Positions 50,279 to 60,169 of a DNA stretch of 64,000 bases are shown one piece after another. Source of the DNA: Ramlibacter terrae (GTDB taxonomy: Bacteria > Pseudomonadota > Gammaproteobacteria > Burkholderiales > Burkholderiaceae_C). A model generated the notes under the pieces. That model made no database searches and was not told where the DNA came from. It saw nothing but the letters and a program-made list of their open reading frames with translations. The stretch covers positions 4,712,001 to 4,776,000 of the forward strand of contig CP053418.1 in the NCBI GenBank assembly GCA_013127575.1. The letters run 5' to 3'. The position numbers were made by a program, and so were the translations under genes. Position 1 is the stretch's first letter; the number at the start of each line of letters is the position of its first letter.

Positions 50279-51500
50279 GGGCTTGGCCGATTATGGCTTC
50301 TGCTCCACAGGAACCATCCGTACGACGCGAGACTCGTGGCGAGGAAGACACCGAAGGCGCCGCGGAAGGCGTCGACCTCGCCGAAGCCGGTGCCGCGGAA
50401 GCGGTCCACCAGCAGGCCGATGCCCCACTGCACGACGAACACGCCGAGGAAGATCACGAGGTTGTAGGCCGAGAGGGCCCGGCCCGCCAGCGTGGCCGGG
50501 AACACCATGCCGACGGCGGGCTGCGCCAGCGCGACGAAGGTGCTGGTGATGCAGTACAGCGCGAGCGCCGCGGCGCCGGCGGCCGGGCCGGCGACGATCA
50601 GGCCGGCCAGCACCAGCATGTTGACCGGCAGCCCCCACGCGATCAGCCGGTCGGTGACGATGCCCCGGTGCTGCAGCCACGGGTTGACCACGCCCCAGCT
50701 CCAGAACGTGACCAGCATGGCCATGTTGATGGTGAACAGGCCGCCGGCCGCGGCCACCGGGTCGTAGCCCGCCACGCGCACCAGCCACGGTCCGGCCCAA
50801 AGCGACTGCACGGCGATCATGCCGCCGTAGTTGAAGAAGCCGATGGGCGCCATCTGCCAGAAGTACGGGTGCCGCCACACCGGAGCGTAGCTGCCGCGCG
50901 GCGCGCCGGCGGCGGGAACGGGATCGGCCTTCGTCCAGTCGGGCACCTTCCAGGCGATCAGCAGCATCGACAGCGCCATCAGCACGGCCAGCCCCCAGAA
51001 CAGCGGGCGCCAGCCGACCTGCGGCAGCAGCCACTGCACCGGCAGCGTCGACGCGACCATGCCCATGGAGCCCGTCATCAGCATCCACGAGTTGGTGCGC
51101 AGCTGCACGGCGGGCGTGAACCAGCGGCGGAATCCGGTCAGCGGCGCCATCAGGCAGGCGCTGACGCCCAGCCCGCACAGCACGCGCGCCACCAGCAGGC
51201 CGGTGAAGCCCTGCGCCAGCGCGAAGGCGCCGCAGCCCATCACGGCGAAGGCGACGAACGCGAGGATCACCTTGCGCGGGCCATGGCGGTCGAGCCGGTG
51301 CCCAGCGGCAGCTGGATCAGCGCGAAGCCGAGGAAGTAGCCGCCGGCGAGCAGGCCGAGGTCGCCGGCGTCGAGCCGGAACTCCTGCGTGAGCGTCGGCG
51401 CCAGCGTCGCCGTGATGGCGCGCAGCACGGCGGCGAAGAAGTAGGCGAAGGCGAAGGCGAGGAACACCACCACCGCCTGGCGGCGATCGAGCAGGGACAT
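50275..51500 (-). CDS. MFS transporter
   Basis: Major-facilitator inner-membrane transporter of about 408 residues with twelve hydrophobic segments. Opens MSLLDRRQAVVVFLAFAFAY, with the loop 2-3 motif LDRHGPRKVILAF and LVARVLCGLGVSACLMAPLT in helix 4-5. One base is missing near 51296, at PLGHRLDRHG. Substrate unknown. The stop overlaps the EIIA start, so MFS, EIIA, HPr and EI form one transcription unit, with MFS first. Confidence 0.85.
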
Positions 51501-51501
51501 G

Positions 51502-51539
51502 AAGAACCGCCATTATCGCGGCGGGATAATGCCGGCATG
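51502..51539. promoter_or_regulatory. symmetric divergent promoter between MFS and CaiB genes
   Basis: The whole spacer is 36 bases. It contains CATTATC (51511-51517) and GATAATG (51525-51531), an inverted repeat around CGCGGCG. GATAAT on each strand is a good -10 box. The expected start points fall at or a few bases before the two ATGs (51537 plus, 51500 minus), implying nearly leaderless mRNAs. Confidence 0.5.
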
Positions 51540-52769
51540 AATGCCCTCGATGGAATCCGCGTGCTGGACCTCTCGCGCGTGCTGGCCGGCCCTGGTGCAC
51601 GCAGACCCCGGCGGACCTTGGCGCCGAAGTGATCAAGGTGGAGCGGCCCGGCAGCGGCGACGACACGCGCAGCTGGGGCCCGCCGTTCCTGAAGGACCGC
51701 GACGGCAACGACACCGCCGAAGCCGCGTACTACCTTGGCACCAACCGCAACAAGCGTTCGGTCACTTGCGACATCGCGCGGCCCGAAGGCCAGGCGCTGG
51801 TGCGCGAACTGGCCACGAAGTGCCACGTGTTCGTCGAGAACTTCAAGGTGGGCGACATGGCCCGCTACGGGCTCGACTACGCATCGCTGCGCAAGGTCAA
51901 CCCGGCGATCGTCTACTGCTCGGTGACCGGCTTCGGGCAGACCGGCCCGTACCGCGAGCGGGCCGGCTACGACTACGCCGTGCAGGGCATGGGCGGGCTC
52001 ATGAGCATCACCGGCGAGCGCGACGACATCGGCGGCGGACCGCAGAAGGTGGGCGTGGCGGTGGCCGACCTGTTCACCGGCATGTACTCCGCGGTCGGCA
52101 TCCTGGCCGCGCTGCGGCATGCCGAGCGCACGGGCGAAGGCCAGCATGTGGACATGGCGCTGCTCGACACCCGGTGGCGATGCTGGCGAACCTCGGCGCC
52201 AACTACCTCGTGAGCGGCAAGGTGCCGGGCCGCGCCGGCAATGCGCACCAGAACATCGTGCCGTACCGGTGTTCGAGGTTGCGCCGGCGGCCGACGGGCA
52301 CAAGGACCACCTGATCCTCGCCGTAGGCAACGACGGCCAGTTCGCCAAGTTCTGCCAGGTCGCCGGTCGGCCCGACATCGCGGCCGACGCGCGCTTCGTC
52401 CGCAACCAGGACCGCGTGCGCAACCGCGCCGTGCTGGTGCCGATGCTGGAAGAGGTGATGCAGGCCCGCACCAAGGCCGACTGGCTGGCCGCGCTGGAAG
52501 CGGCCAAGGTGCCGTGCGGCGCCATCAACAACCTGGCCGAAGTGTTCGCCGACCCGCAGGTGCGGGAACGTGGCATGGTCCACACGTGGGACCATCCGCT
52601 GGCCGGCGAAGTGAAGCTGGTGGGCAGCCCGCTCAAGCTGAGCGCGACGCCGGTGCGCACCGACGCGCCACCGCCCCTGCTGGGCCAGGATACGGAAGAT
52701 GTTCTGCGCGAAGTGCTCGGATGCGGCGACGAGCGCATTGCAAGCCTGCGCGCTGCGGAGGTGATCTGA
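51537..52769 (+). CDS. CaiB/BaiF-type CoA transferase
   Basis: Class III CoA transferase moving CoA between carboxylic acids. It starts MNALDGIRVLDLSRVLAGPW, with LGAEVIKVERPGSGDDTRSW, YDYAVQGMGGLMSITGE and the likely catalytic Asp in VAVADLFTGMYSAVG; C-terminal AAKVPCGAINNLAEVFADPQ. Shifts near 51588 (a C lost from CCCCTGG), 52173 and 52267 (both CCAGG read as CCGG). Repaired length about 411 residues. Acyl substrate unknown. The stop overlaps the next ATG (TGATG). Confidence 0.9.
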
Positions 52770-53506
52770 TGGCGAATTTCGTTCTCGTGCACGGCGCCTG
52801 GCATGGCGCATGGTGCTGGCAGCGCGTGACGTCCGCGCTGCAGTCGCAGGGGCACCGCGTGCATGCGGTCACGCTCACCGGCACGGGCGACCGCGTCCAC
52901 CTGATGTCGCCGCTGGTCACGCTGGAGACGCACATCGCCGACGTCATGAACACGATCGTGGCGGAGGAACTGCAGGACGTCGTGCTCGCCGTGCATTCCT
53001 ATGCCGGCATGCTGGGCACGGGCGTGGCCGACCGCCTGCCCGGACGGCTGCGGCACCTGGTGTACGTCGATGCGGTCGTGCCGAAGCCGGGCGAAAGCTG
53101 GAGCAGCACGCAGGCGAGCGCCACGCGCGAGGCGCGGCTGGCGGCAGCCCGGGCCTCGAGCGACTACAGCTTCCCCAACCCGGATCCGGCCGTCTTCGGC
53201 CTCGCCGGCGAAGACCACGCCGGGTGCAGCGCCGCCAGACACCGCATCCCGGCCACACCTACCAGGCGCCGCTGGCCTTCGACGCGCAGCGCGTGGCCGC
53301 GGTGCCCCGCACCTTCATCGACTGCAACAAGCCCGCGCTGGGCACGATCGACGTCATCCGGCAGCGGGTGCGCGATCCGCGCTTCTGGGACGGCGCGCCG
53401 GGTGGGCGGCGGCGGCGCGCGCGTGGTGGAACTCGCCACGGGGCACGATCCGATGATCAGCGCGCCCGGTGAGCTCACCCGGCTGCTGCTGGAAGCCTCC
53501 GTTTGA
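52769..53506 (+). CDS. alpha/beta hydrolase (EstC/pyrethroid-hydrolase-like)
   Basis: Alpha/beta-fold esterase of the small plant-methylesterase-like group. Opening MANFVLVHGAWHGAWCWQRV with the oxyanion HGAWHG; nucleophile Ser in VLAVHSYAGMLGTGVADRL; Asp/His in the C-terminal part with ELATGHDPMISAPGELTRLL. Shifts near 53225 and 53400 interrupt the lid and penultimate region. It is co-transcribed with the CoA-transferase (TGATG overlap). Substrate unknown. Confidence 0.82.
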   Translation: MANFVLVHGAWHGAWCWQRVTSALQSQGHRVHAVTLTGTGDRVHLMSPLVTLETHIADVMNTIVAEELQDVVLAVHSYAGMLGTGVADRLPGRLRHLVYVDAVVPKPGESWSSTQASATREARLAAARASSDYSFPNPDPAVFGLAGEDHAGCSAARHRIPATPTRRRWPSTRSAWPRCPAPSSTATSPRWARSTSSGSGCAIRASGTARRVGGGGARVVELATGHDPMISAPGELTRLLLEASV

Positions 53507-53576
53507 CCCGGCGCAACGCACGAACTTTCCGGCTGGGCCAGAATCCCACCCGGTCGTACGTGAGAAAAAAGCAGAA

Positions 53577-54075
53577 ATGAAATCGCTGAATGGTTTGCGG
53601 GCTTGGACGGTGGCATGCGCCACGGCGGCGGCTTTGCTGCTGGCGGGGTGTTCGGCTTCGCCGGCGCCGGACAGCACCTTCGTGCTGCTGGACGGTTCCA
53701 AGCGCACGACCGCGGACCTGAAGGGCAAGGTGACGCTGGTCAACTTCTGGGCGACCAGCTGCACGACGTGCGTGGCCGAGATGCCGGAGATGGTGCACAC
53801 GTACGAGAAGTACCGCGGCAAGGGCTACGAGCACATGGCGGTGGCCATGAGCTACGACCCTCCCAGCTATGTCGTCAACTTCACGCAGACGCGCAAGCTG
53901 CCCTTCAACGTGGCGATCGACAACACGGGCGCCGTCGCCAAGGCCTGGGGCGACGTGCAGCTCACGCCCACCTCGTACCCGGTGGACAAGAAGGGCGCGA
54001 TCGTGAAGCAGTACGTCGGCCAGCCCGACTTCGCCGAGCTGCACAATGATCGAGAAGCTGCTGGCCGAGGGCTAA
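53577..54075 (+). CDS. TlpA-like thiol-disulfide redoxin lipoprotein
   Basis: Membrane-anchored thioredoxin-fold protein of the TlpA/ResA group. Lipobox LLAGC with Cys25 after MKSLNGLRAWTVACATAAAL. Active site WATSCTTC (Cys62, Cys65), then AEMPEMVHTYEKYRGKG and SYPVDKKGAIVKQYVGQP. Probable role in periplasmic disulfide reduction, for example cytochrome c maturation. One base is lost near 54045, before MIEKLLAEG. The next gene is convergent. Confidence 0.85.
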
Positions 54076-54078
54076 TCC

Positions 54079-54537
54079 TTAGTCGCGACGGAAGTCGTCG
54101 TGGCAGGCCTTGCAGGTGCCTGCCGCGGGGCCGAAAGCGGCCTTCAGGTTGTCGAGGTTGCCCGTCTTGGCGGCGGCGGCCACCTTCTGCATCTCACCCT
54201 GCATCTTTTCGGCGGCGGCGCGGAACTTGGCGTTCTCGCTCCAGATTTCGGGCTTGGCGCGCGTGTTCTCGCCCTTGTCGGTGCCGGGGCCGAAACCCGC
54301 CCGGGGCAGCGTCGAGGCGATCGCCACGACGTCCGCCGAGCGCGCGGCGGCCGCGGCGTCGTAGGGCATGCGGCCGTTGGCCATCGCGCCCAGCACGCCG
54401 AAGTGCGGCGCCAGCACGCGGAAGGCGCCCCGGCGGTAGCGGATCGCGTCTTCCGGCTTCTGGAAGCTCTGGGCGGCGGCGGTGCCGGCCACGGCAAGGG
54501 TCGTGGCGGCAATCGCCAAGGCGGCGGCAAGTTTCAT
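54079..54537 (-). CDS. cytochrome c' (c-prime)
   Basis: Periplasmic four-helix cytochrome c' of 152 residues, intact, with signal peptide cleaved after TAAAQ. The haem-binding CKACH is near the C-terminus (142-146), the hallmark of the class; SFQKPEDAIRYRRGAFRVL is the typical first helix. Such proteins bind NO or CO or pass electrons. It lies divergent from a cytochrome b561, a frequent partner. Confidence 0.92.
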   Translation of the reverse strand: MKLAAALAIAATTLAVAGTAAAQSFQKPEDAIRYRRGAFRVLAPHFGVLGAMANGRMPYDAAAAARSADVVAIASTLPRAGFGPGTDKGENTRAKPEIWSENAKFRAAAEKMQGEMQKVAAAAKTGNLDNLKAAFGPAAGTCKACHDDFRRD

Positions 54538-54698
54538 GGAATCTCTGGCTGTGTTGGTTTTGGCTGGGCCACTGCGGCTGAGTAAGTATCGTGAAAAAGT
54601 TCGGCGTTGAACTTCCGGCTGCGGGAATTTACTAAGCTTGGGGCCTGGCGCGCACTTCGCGTGTCGTTCACCACCAACAACAAAACCCAAACCCCACC

Positions 54699-55368
54699 AT
54701 GGCGTCACGCGTTCGCGTCTGGGACCTCCCCACCCGCCTCTTCCACTGGCTGCTGGCGCTCTGCGTCGTCGGCCTCGTTGCCTCGGCCTACCTCAGCGAC
54801 GACATCGTCTGGCATGCCCGCCACGGGCTACACGGTGCTGGCGCTGCTGCTGTTCCGCATCGTCTGGGGCTTCCTCGGCGGGCGCTGGTCGCGGTTCGCG
54901 AGCTTTGTCTACGCCCCGGGCAGCGTCATGGCGTACCTGCGCGGCAAGGCGCACCCGGACCACCTGATCGGGCACAACCCGCTGGGCGCCGCCTCGGTGT
55001 TCGCCATGCTGCTGGTGCTGCTGGCCCGGGTGGGCAGCGGCCTGTTCAGCGACGACGACGAGATCGCGTTCACGGGGCCGCTGAACAAGTTCGTGGACAC
55101 GGCCACCGGCCTGTCGGCCACCTGGTACCACAAGGCGGTGGGCCAGTGGCTGGTGATCGCGCTGGTCGTGGTCCACGTCGCGGCCGTGCTGTTCTACCTG
55201 CTGAAGAAGCGCCAGAACCTGGTGCGGCCGATGGTGACCGGCGACAAGGAAGCGCTGGCGCCGGCGGAATCGTCGCGCGATGACGCGGGGTCGCGCACCG
55301 TCGCCGCGGTGGTGTTCGCCGTGTGCGCCGGGCTGGTCTACTACGGCGTGCAGCGGTTCGGGGGCTGA
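54699..55368 (+). CDS. cytochrome b561-family membrane protein
   Basis: Inner-membrane di-haem b cytochrome (bacterial b561/Ni-Fe hydrogenase b-type fold). Candidate haem ligands are His in TRLFHWLLALCVVG, WHARHG, WYHKAVGQWLV and VVHVAAVLFYL. Four to five helices; the C-terminal helix is AAVVFAVCAGLVYYGVQ. One extra G near 54830 breaks the frame after WHARHG; TVLALLLFRIVWGFLG should follow. Likely passes electrons to cytochrome c'. Confidence 0.88.
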
Positions 55369-55397
55369 GCAAACGGGGGCGCTAAACTTTGCTGTCC

Positions 55398-55901
55398 ATG
55401 GCAAAGCATTCCGTTCCCCGGCCTTCGGTCGAGCTGCTGGCGCCCGAAGGGGCGGACGCGCTCGACGAAGTGCGCGCCATCTTCCGCGAGTACGCCGACC
55501 AGCTCGGGGTCGACCTGTGCTTCCAGCAGTTCGACGACGAACTCGCATCGCTGCCGGGTGAGTACGCACCTCCGCGCGGCGCCTTGCTGCTGGCGCGCGT
55601 CGACGGTGAACTCGCGGGCTGCTGCGCGCTGCGCCCGCTCGACGCGGCCGATTACCCGAATGCCGCTGAAATGAAGCGGCTGTACGTGCGCAACGCCTTC
55701 CGCGGCTTCGGGCTAGGCCGGCAGCTCGCCGAGGCGATCCTCGACGCCGCACGCCAGGCGGGCTACGCCTGCGTGCTGCTCGATACGCTGGATGACATGG
55801 AAGCAGCGCGCGCCCTGTACGAGGAGCTGGGGTTCGAGGACATCCCGCCCTACTACCACAACCCCATTCCGGGGGCGCACTACCTCAAGGCCGACCTTTA
55901 G
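55398..55901 (+). CDS. GNAT family N-acetyltransferase
   Basis: Acetyl-CoA-dependent acyltransferase of 167 residues, intact. The acetyl-CoA-binding motif A is AEMKRLYVRNAFRGFGLGRQ followed by LAEAIL, and motif B region LLDTLDDMEAARALYEELGF. Acceptor unknown. ATG at 55398 chosen; an in-frame TTG at 55389 is less likely. Its stop overlaps that of the peroxiredoxin on the other strand (55898-55901). Confidence 0.88.
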   Translation: MAKHSVPRPSVELLAPEGADALDEVRAIFREYADQLGVDLCFQQFDDELASLPGEYAPPRGALLLARVDGELAGCCALRPLDAADYPNAAEMKRLYVRNAFRGFGLGRQLAEAILDAARQAGYACVLLDTLDDMEAARALYEELGFEDIPPYYHNPIPGAHYLKADL

Positions 55902-56404
55902 GCCTTGGCTTGCGACAGCAGCGTGCCCGCGTCGCTCACTTCGAACTTGCCCGGCGCTTCCACGTTCAGCGTGGCGACCTTGCCGTCCTTGATCAGCATC
56001 GAGTAGCGGTTGCTGCGCACGCCCATGCCGCGGCCCGTCAGGTCCAGCGTCAGGCCGGTGGCCTTGGCGAAGTCGCCGCTGCCGTCGGCCAGCATGCGCA
56101 CCTTGCCGTCGGTCTTCTGGTCGCGCGCCCAGGCGCCCATCACGAAAGCGTCGTTGACGCTCACGCACCAGATCTCGTCGACGCCGGCGGCCTTCAGGTC
56201 GGCGACCTTCTCGACATAGCCGGGCACGTGCTTGGCCGAACAGGTCGGCGTGAAGGCGCCGGGCAGCGCGAACAGCGCGATGGTCTTGCCCCCGGTGGCT
56301 TCGCTCACCTTCACCGGGTTGGGCCCGATGCTGCAGCCATTGCCTTCCACCTCCGAATATTCCATCAGCGTGGCGTCCGGCAGCGTGTCTCCGACCTTGA
56401 TCAT
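55898..56404 (-). CDS. peroxiredoxin, Prx5 (AhpC/TSA) family
   Basis: Thiol peroxidase of 168 residues, intact, of the atypical 2-Cys/1-Cys Prx5 type. The peroxidatic Cys55 is in ALPGAFTPTCSAKHVPGY; DEIWCVSVNDAFVMGAWARD and GVRSNRYSMLIKDG are typical. Reduces hydrogen and alkyl peroxides using glutaredoxin or thioredoxin. It stands alone between the GNAT gene and the terminator of the ribosomal operon. Confidence 0.92.
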   Translation of the reverse strand: MIKVGDTLPDATLMEYSEVEGNGCSIGPNPVKVSEATGGKTIALFALPGAFTPTCSAKHVPGYVEKVADLKAAGVDEIWCVSVNDAFVMGAWARDQKTDGKVRMLADGSGDFAKATGLTLDLTGRGMGVRSNRYSMLIKDGKVATLNVEAPGKFEVSDAGTLLSQAKA

Positions 56405-56424
56405 GGGTAGCTCCTCGTAAAAGA

Positions 56425-56450
56425 AAACGGCCCACGATTGTGGGCCGTTT
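56425..56450 (-). terminator. terminator after rpsQ
   Basis: A perfect 11-bp stem (AAACGGCCCAC / GTGGGCCGTTT, arms 56425-56435 and 56440-56450) with four-base loop. On the minus strand it is followed by TTCTTTTACG. It ends or attenuates transcription after rpsQ, before the peroxiredoxin gene on the same strand. Confidence 0.8.
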
Positions 56451-56490
56451 CCTGTTGTCTTGCAGCCGGAGCCGCAAGCAGCGCGAGGGC

Positions 56491-56760
56491 TTAGACCTCG
56501 AGCGCCTTCTCGACCAGGCGGGTCGCGACCCAGTTCTTGGTCTTGGAGATCGGGCGGCTCTCGGTGATCTCGATGACGTCGCCGGTGTGGTACTCGCCCT
56601 TTTCGTCGTGGGCGTGGTACTTGGACGACTTCATCACGATCTTGCCGTACAGCTCGTGCTTGACACGGCGCTCGACGAGCACCGTGACGGTCTTGGCGCG
56701 CTTGTCGCTCACCACCTTGCCGATGAGGGTGCGCTTGAGGGAGGTTCGGGCTTCCGTCAT
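56491..56760 (-). CDS. rpsQ: 30S ribosomal protein S17
   Basis: Primary 16S rRNA-binding protein. 89 residues, intact: MTEARTSLKRTLIGKVVSDK, KTVTVLVERRVKHELYGKIV, GDVIEITESRPISKTKNWVA. ATG at 56760 is preceded by AAGGAG; a GTG two codons earlier overlaps the rpmC stop. The spc genes do not follow here: a terminator and peroxiredoxin come next. Confidence 0.96.
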   Translation of the reverse strand: MTEARTSLKRTLIGKVVSDKRAKTVTVLVERRVKHELYGKIVMKSSKYHAHDEKGEYHTGDVIEITESRPISKTKNWVATRLVEKALEV

Positions 56761-56762
56761 GT

Positions 56763-56975
56763 TCACTCCTTGGCCTTCGTTTCGGTGGCGCGCTTCTGGG
56801 CGGGGATGGTCTTGGCGCGGGCGATGTCACGGCGCGTGCTGCGCAGCGTGCCGGTGTTGGTCAGTTGTTGCGTGGCCTTCTGCATGCGCAGGCCGAAGTG
56901 GGCCTTCTGCAGGCTCTTGACTTCGGCTTCCACGCCGGCGATGTCCTTCTGGCGGAGGTCGTTGGCTTTCGTCAT
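56763..56975 (-). CDS. rpmC: 50S ribosomal protein L29
   Basis: Small protein at the exit tunnel, 70 residues, intact: MTKANDLRQKDIAGVEAEVK, SLQKAHFGLRMQKATQQLTN, DIARAKTIPAQKR. An upstream ATG (56980) is closed by a TGA at once, so 56975 is the start. Confidence 0.95.
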   Translation of the reverse strand: MTKANDLRQKDIAGVEAEVKSLQKAHFGLRMQKATQQLTNTGTLRSTRRDIARAKTIPAQKRATETKAKE

Positions 56976-56988
56976 TTCATCTCCTCCT

Positions 56989-57405
56989 TCAGGTGCCCAG
57001 CTGGCGGGCGACGAACGTCGTGCGCAGCGGCAGCTTGGCAGCGGCCAGCGTGAACGCTTCGCGGGCGAGTTCTTCGGGAACGCCGACGATCTCGAACACG
57101 ATCTTGCCCGGCTGGATCTCGGCCACGTAGTACTCGGGGTTGCCCTTGCCGTTACCCATCCGCACTTCAGCGGGCTTCTGGGAGATCGGCTTGTCGGGGA
57201 ACACGCGGATCCAGATGCGGCCGCCACGCTTGACGTGACGGGAGATCGCGCGACGCGCGGCCTCGATCTGGCGCGCCGTGAGGCGGCCGCGGTCGATGCA
57301 CTTCAGGCCGAAGTCGCCGAAGGCGACCGAGCTGCCACGCGTGGCGATGCCCGTATTGCGGCCTTTTTGCTCTTTGCGGAATTTGCGGCGAGCGGGTTGC
57401 AGCAT
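56989..57405 (-). CDS. rplP: 50S ribosomal protein L16
   Basis: 138 residues, intact. It starts MLQPARRKFRKEQKGRNTGI, with GRLTARQIEAARRAISRHVK and RIWIRVFPDKPISQKPAEVR then MGNGKG, needed near the peptidyl-transferase centre and A-site tRNA. Start lies two bases from the rpsC stop. Confidence 0.97.
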   Translation of the reverse strand: MLQPARRKFRKEQKGRNTGIATRGSSVAFGDFGLKCIDRGRLTARQIEAARRAISRHVKRGGRIWIRVFPDKPISQKPAEVRMGNGKGNPEYYVAEIQPGKIVFEIVGVPEELAREAFTLAAAKLPLRTTFVARQLGT

Positions 57406-57407
57406 GT

Positions 57408-58356
<949 letters not shown>

Positions 58357-58370
58357 ATTTGCTTCCTGCC

Positions 58371-58703
58371 TTAGTTGCCGACGGTCACGTACACGTGGCA
58401 CGTACCCTTGCTGATGCGGTTGCCGCGGCCCTTGGCGCGAGCCGAGAAACGCTTCAGGGTCGCACCCTGCTCGACGTGGATGGTCTTGACCTTCAGTTCG
58501 TCGATGTCGGCGCCGTCGTTGTGTTCGGCGTTGGCGATCGCGGACTCCGGGACCTTCTTGACGATGACCGCACCCTTTTTCTGGGTGAAGTTCAGGATGT
58601 CGAGGGCCTGGTCCACTTTCTTGCCACGGATCAGGTCCGCCACGAGGCGGCCCTTGTCCACGGACAAGCGCACACCGCGGAGGATTGCACGAGTTTCAGA
58701 CAT
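58371..58703 (-). CDS. rplV: 50S ribosomal protein L22
   Basis: 110 residues, intact: MSETRAILRGVRLSVDKGRL, KVDQALDILNFTQKKGAVIV, ERF-type end GRGNRISKGTCHVYVTVGN. The beta-hairpin that lines the exit tunnel is AKGRGNRISKGTCH. Confidence 0.96.
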   Translation of the reverse strand: MSETRAILRGVRLSVDKGRLVADLIRGKKVDQALDILNFTQKKGAVIVKKVPESAIANAEHNDGADIDELKVKTIHVEQGATLKRFSARAKGRGNRISKGTCHVYVTVGN

Positions 58704-58712
58704 GGTGTCGCC

Positions 58713-58991
58713 TTACTTTTTCTGGACTTTCTTGTCCGCGGGGTGACCCTTGAAGGTGCGCGTCAGGGCGAATTCGCCCAGCTTGTGGCCCACCATCTGG
58801 TCGGTGATGTAGACCGGGATGTGCTGCTTGCCGTTGTGCACGGCGATCGTCAGACCGATGAAATCGGGCAGGATCATGGAGCGGCGCGACCAGGTCTTGA
58901 TCGGCTTCTTGTCCTTGTTGGTCACGGCCTTGTCGACCTTGGCAACGAGGTGGTGGTCAACGAACGGACCCTTTTTGAGAGAACGAGTCAT
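58713..58991 (-). CDS. rpsS: 30S ribosomal protein S19
   Basis: 92 residues, intact: MTRSLKKGPFVDHHLVAKVD, TWSRRSMILPDFIGLTIAVH, VGHKLGEFALTRTFKGH. Located between rplB and rplV as in every S10 operon. Confidence 0.97.
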   Translation of the reverse strand: MTRSLKKGPFVDHHLVAKVDKAVTNKDKKPIKTWSRRSMILPDFIGLTIAVHNGKQHIPVYITDQMVGHKLGEFALTRTFKGHPADKKVQKK

Positions 58992-59003
58992 GGCGTCGGA
59001 CCC

Positions 59004-59829
59004 TTATTTCTTGCGACGCGAGACGATGAACGTCTGCGTGCGCTTGTTGTTACGCGTGCGGTAGCCCTTGGTCAGGTTGCCCCACGGATCGACCGGCGGC
59101 TTGCCGGTGCCGGTACGGCCTTCACCACCACCGTGCGGGTGGTCGATCGGGTTCATGGCGACGCCACGCACCGTCGGGCGGATGCCCATGTGGCGCTTGA
59201 CACCGGCCTTGCCCAACTGGCGCAGGCTGTGCTCTTCGTTCGCGACTTCACCGATGGTGGCGCGGCATTCCACGTGGATGCGACGCACTTCGCCGGACCG
59301 CATGCGGACCTGCGCGTAGACGCCTTCACGGGCCAGCAGCGTGGCCGACGTGCCGGCCGAACGCGCGATCTGCGCGCCCTTGCCGGGTTGCAGCTCGATG
59401 CAGTGGATCGTGGAGCCGACCGGGATGTTCCGGATGGGCAGCGTGTTGCCGGCGCGGATCGGGGCTTCCGAACCGGACACCAGCGTTGCGCCGACTTCCA
59501 GGCCACGCGGGGCGATGATGTAGCGGCGCTCGCCGTCGGCGTACACCACCGGGGGCGATGTGGGCCGTGCGGTTCGGGTCGTACTCGACGCGCTCGACCT
59601 TCGCCGGGATGCCGTCCTTGTTGCGGACGAAATCCACCACGCGGTAGTGGTGCTTGTGGCCACCGCCCTTGTGGCGCACGGTGATGTGGCCGTTGTTGTT
59701 GCGGCCGGCCTTCTGGAACTTCTTTTCCAGCAGCGGGGCGTACGGCTCACCCTTGTACAGGTGGTCGCGGGAGACCTTCACAACGGCGCGCTGGCCGGCG
59801 GAGGTCGGTTTCATCTTGATGACTGCCAT
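59004..59829 (-). CDS. rplB: 50S ribosomal protein L2
   Basis: Large rRNA-binding protein near the peptidyl-transferase centre. It starts MAVIKMKPTSAGQRAVVKVS, has TVRHKGGGHKHHYRVVDFVR and the invariant His region IDHPHGGGEGRTGTGKPPV. One extra base near 59547 (GCCCTGGTG read as GCCCCCGGTG) breaks HIALVVYADGERRYI. Repair gives 274 residues, canonical. Confidence 0.97.
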
Positions 59830-59831
59830 GA

Positions 59832-60169
59832 TTAAGCGGTCTCCCCGGAGAAGTTCAGCTCTGGCCGGGCTGCAGCGTGACGTACGCCTTGCGGACGTTG
59901 TCGCGGCGGCCGAGCGAGCGCCCGAAGCGCTTGTGCTTGCCCTTGGTGTTGAGGACGGAAACGCCCTTGACCTGCACGTTGAACATCAGTTCGACGGCGG
60001 CCTTGATTTCCGGCTTGGTGGCGTCCTGCAGGACCTTGAAGGTCACGCTGTTGGACTTGTCGGCCACGTGCGTCGCCTTCTCCGAGACGATCGGGGCGAT
60101 CAGCACGGACATCAGGCGGCCTTCATCGAACTTGGCGCGGAAGGCGGGGGTAGGATTGACGCGGCTCAT
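59832..60169 (-). CDS. rplW: 50S ribosomal protein L23
   Basis: Exit-tunnel rim protein and docking site for trigger factor and SRP. MSVLIAPIVSEKATHVADKS and FNVQVKGVSVLNTKGKHKRF are typical. One G is missing near 59867 (CCAGGAG read as CCAGAG), which creates a false stop at 59855; the real end is QPGQELNFSGETA. ATG at 60169 overlaps the rplD stop (ATGA). Repaired length 112. Confidence 0.95.

Noticed and set aside
59855..59870. rplW ending at the TGA at 59855
   Set aside because: The stop exists only because one G of CCAGG is missing; restoring it gives the conserved end PGQELNFSGETA and a stop at 59832.
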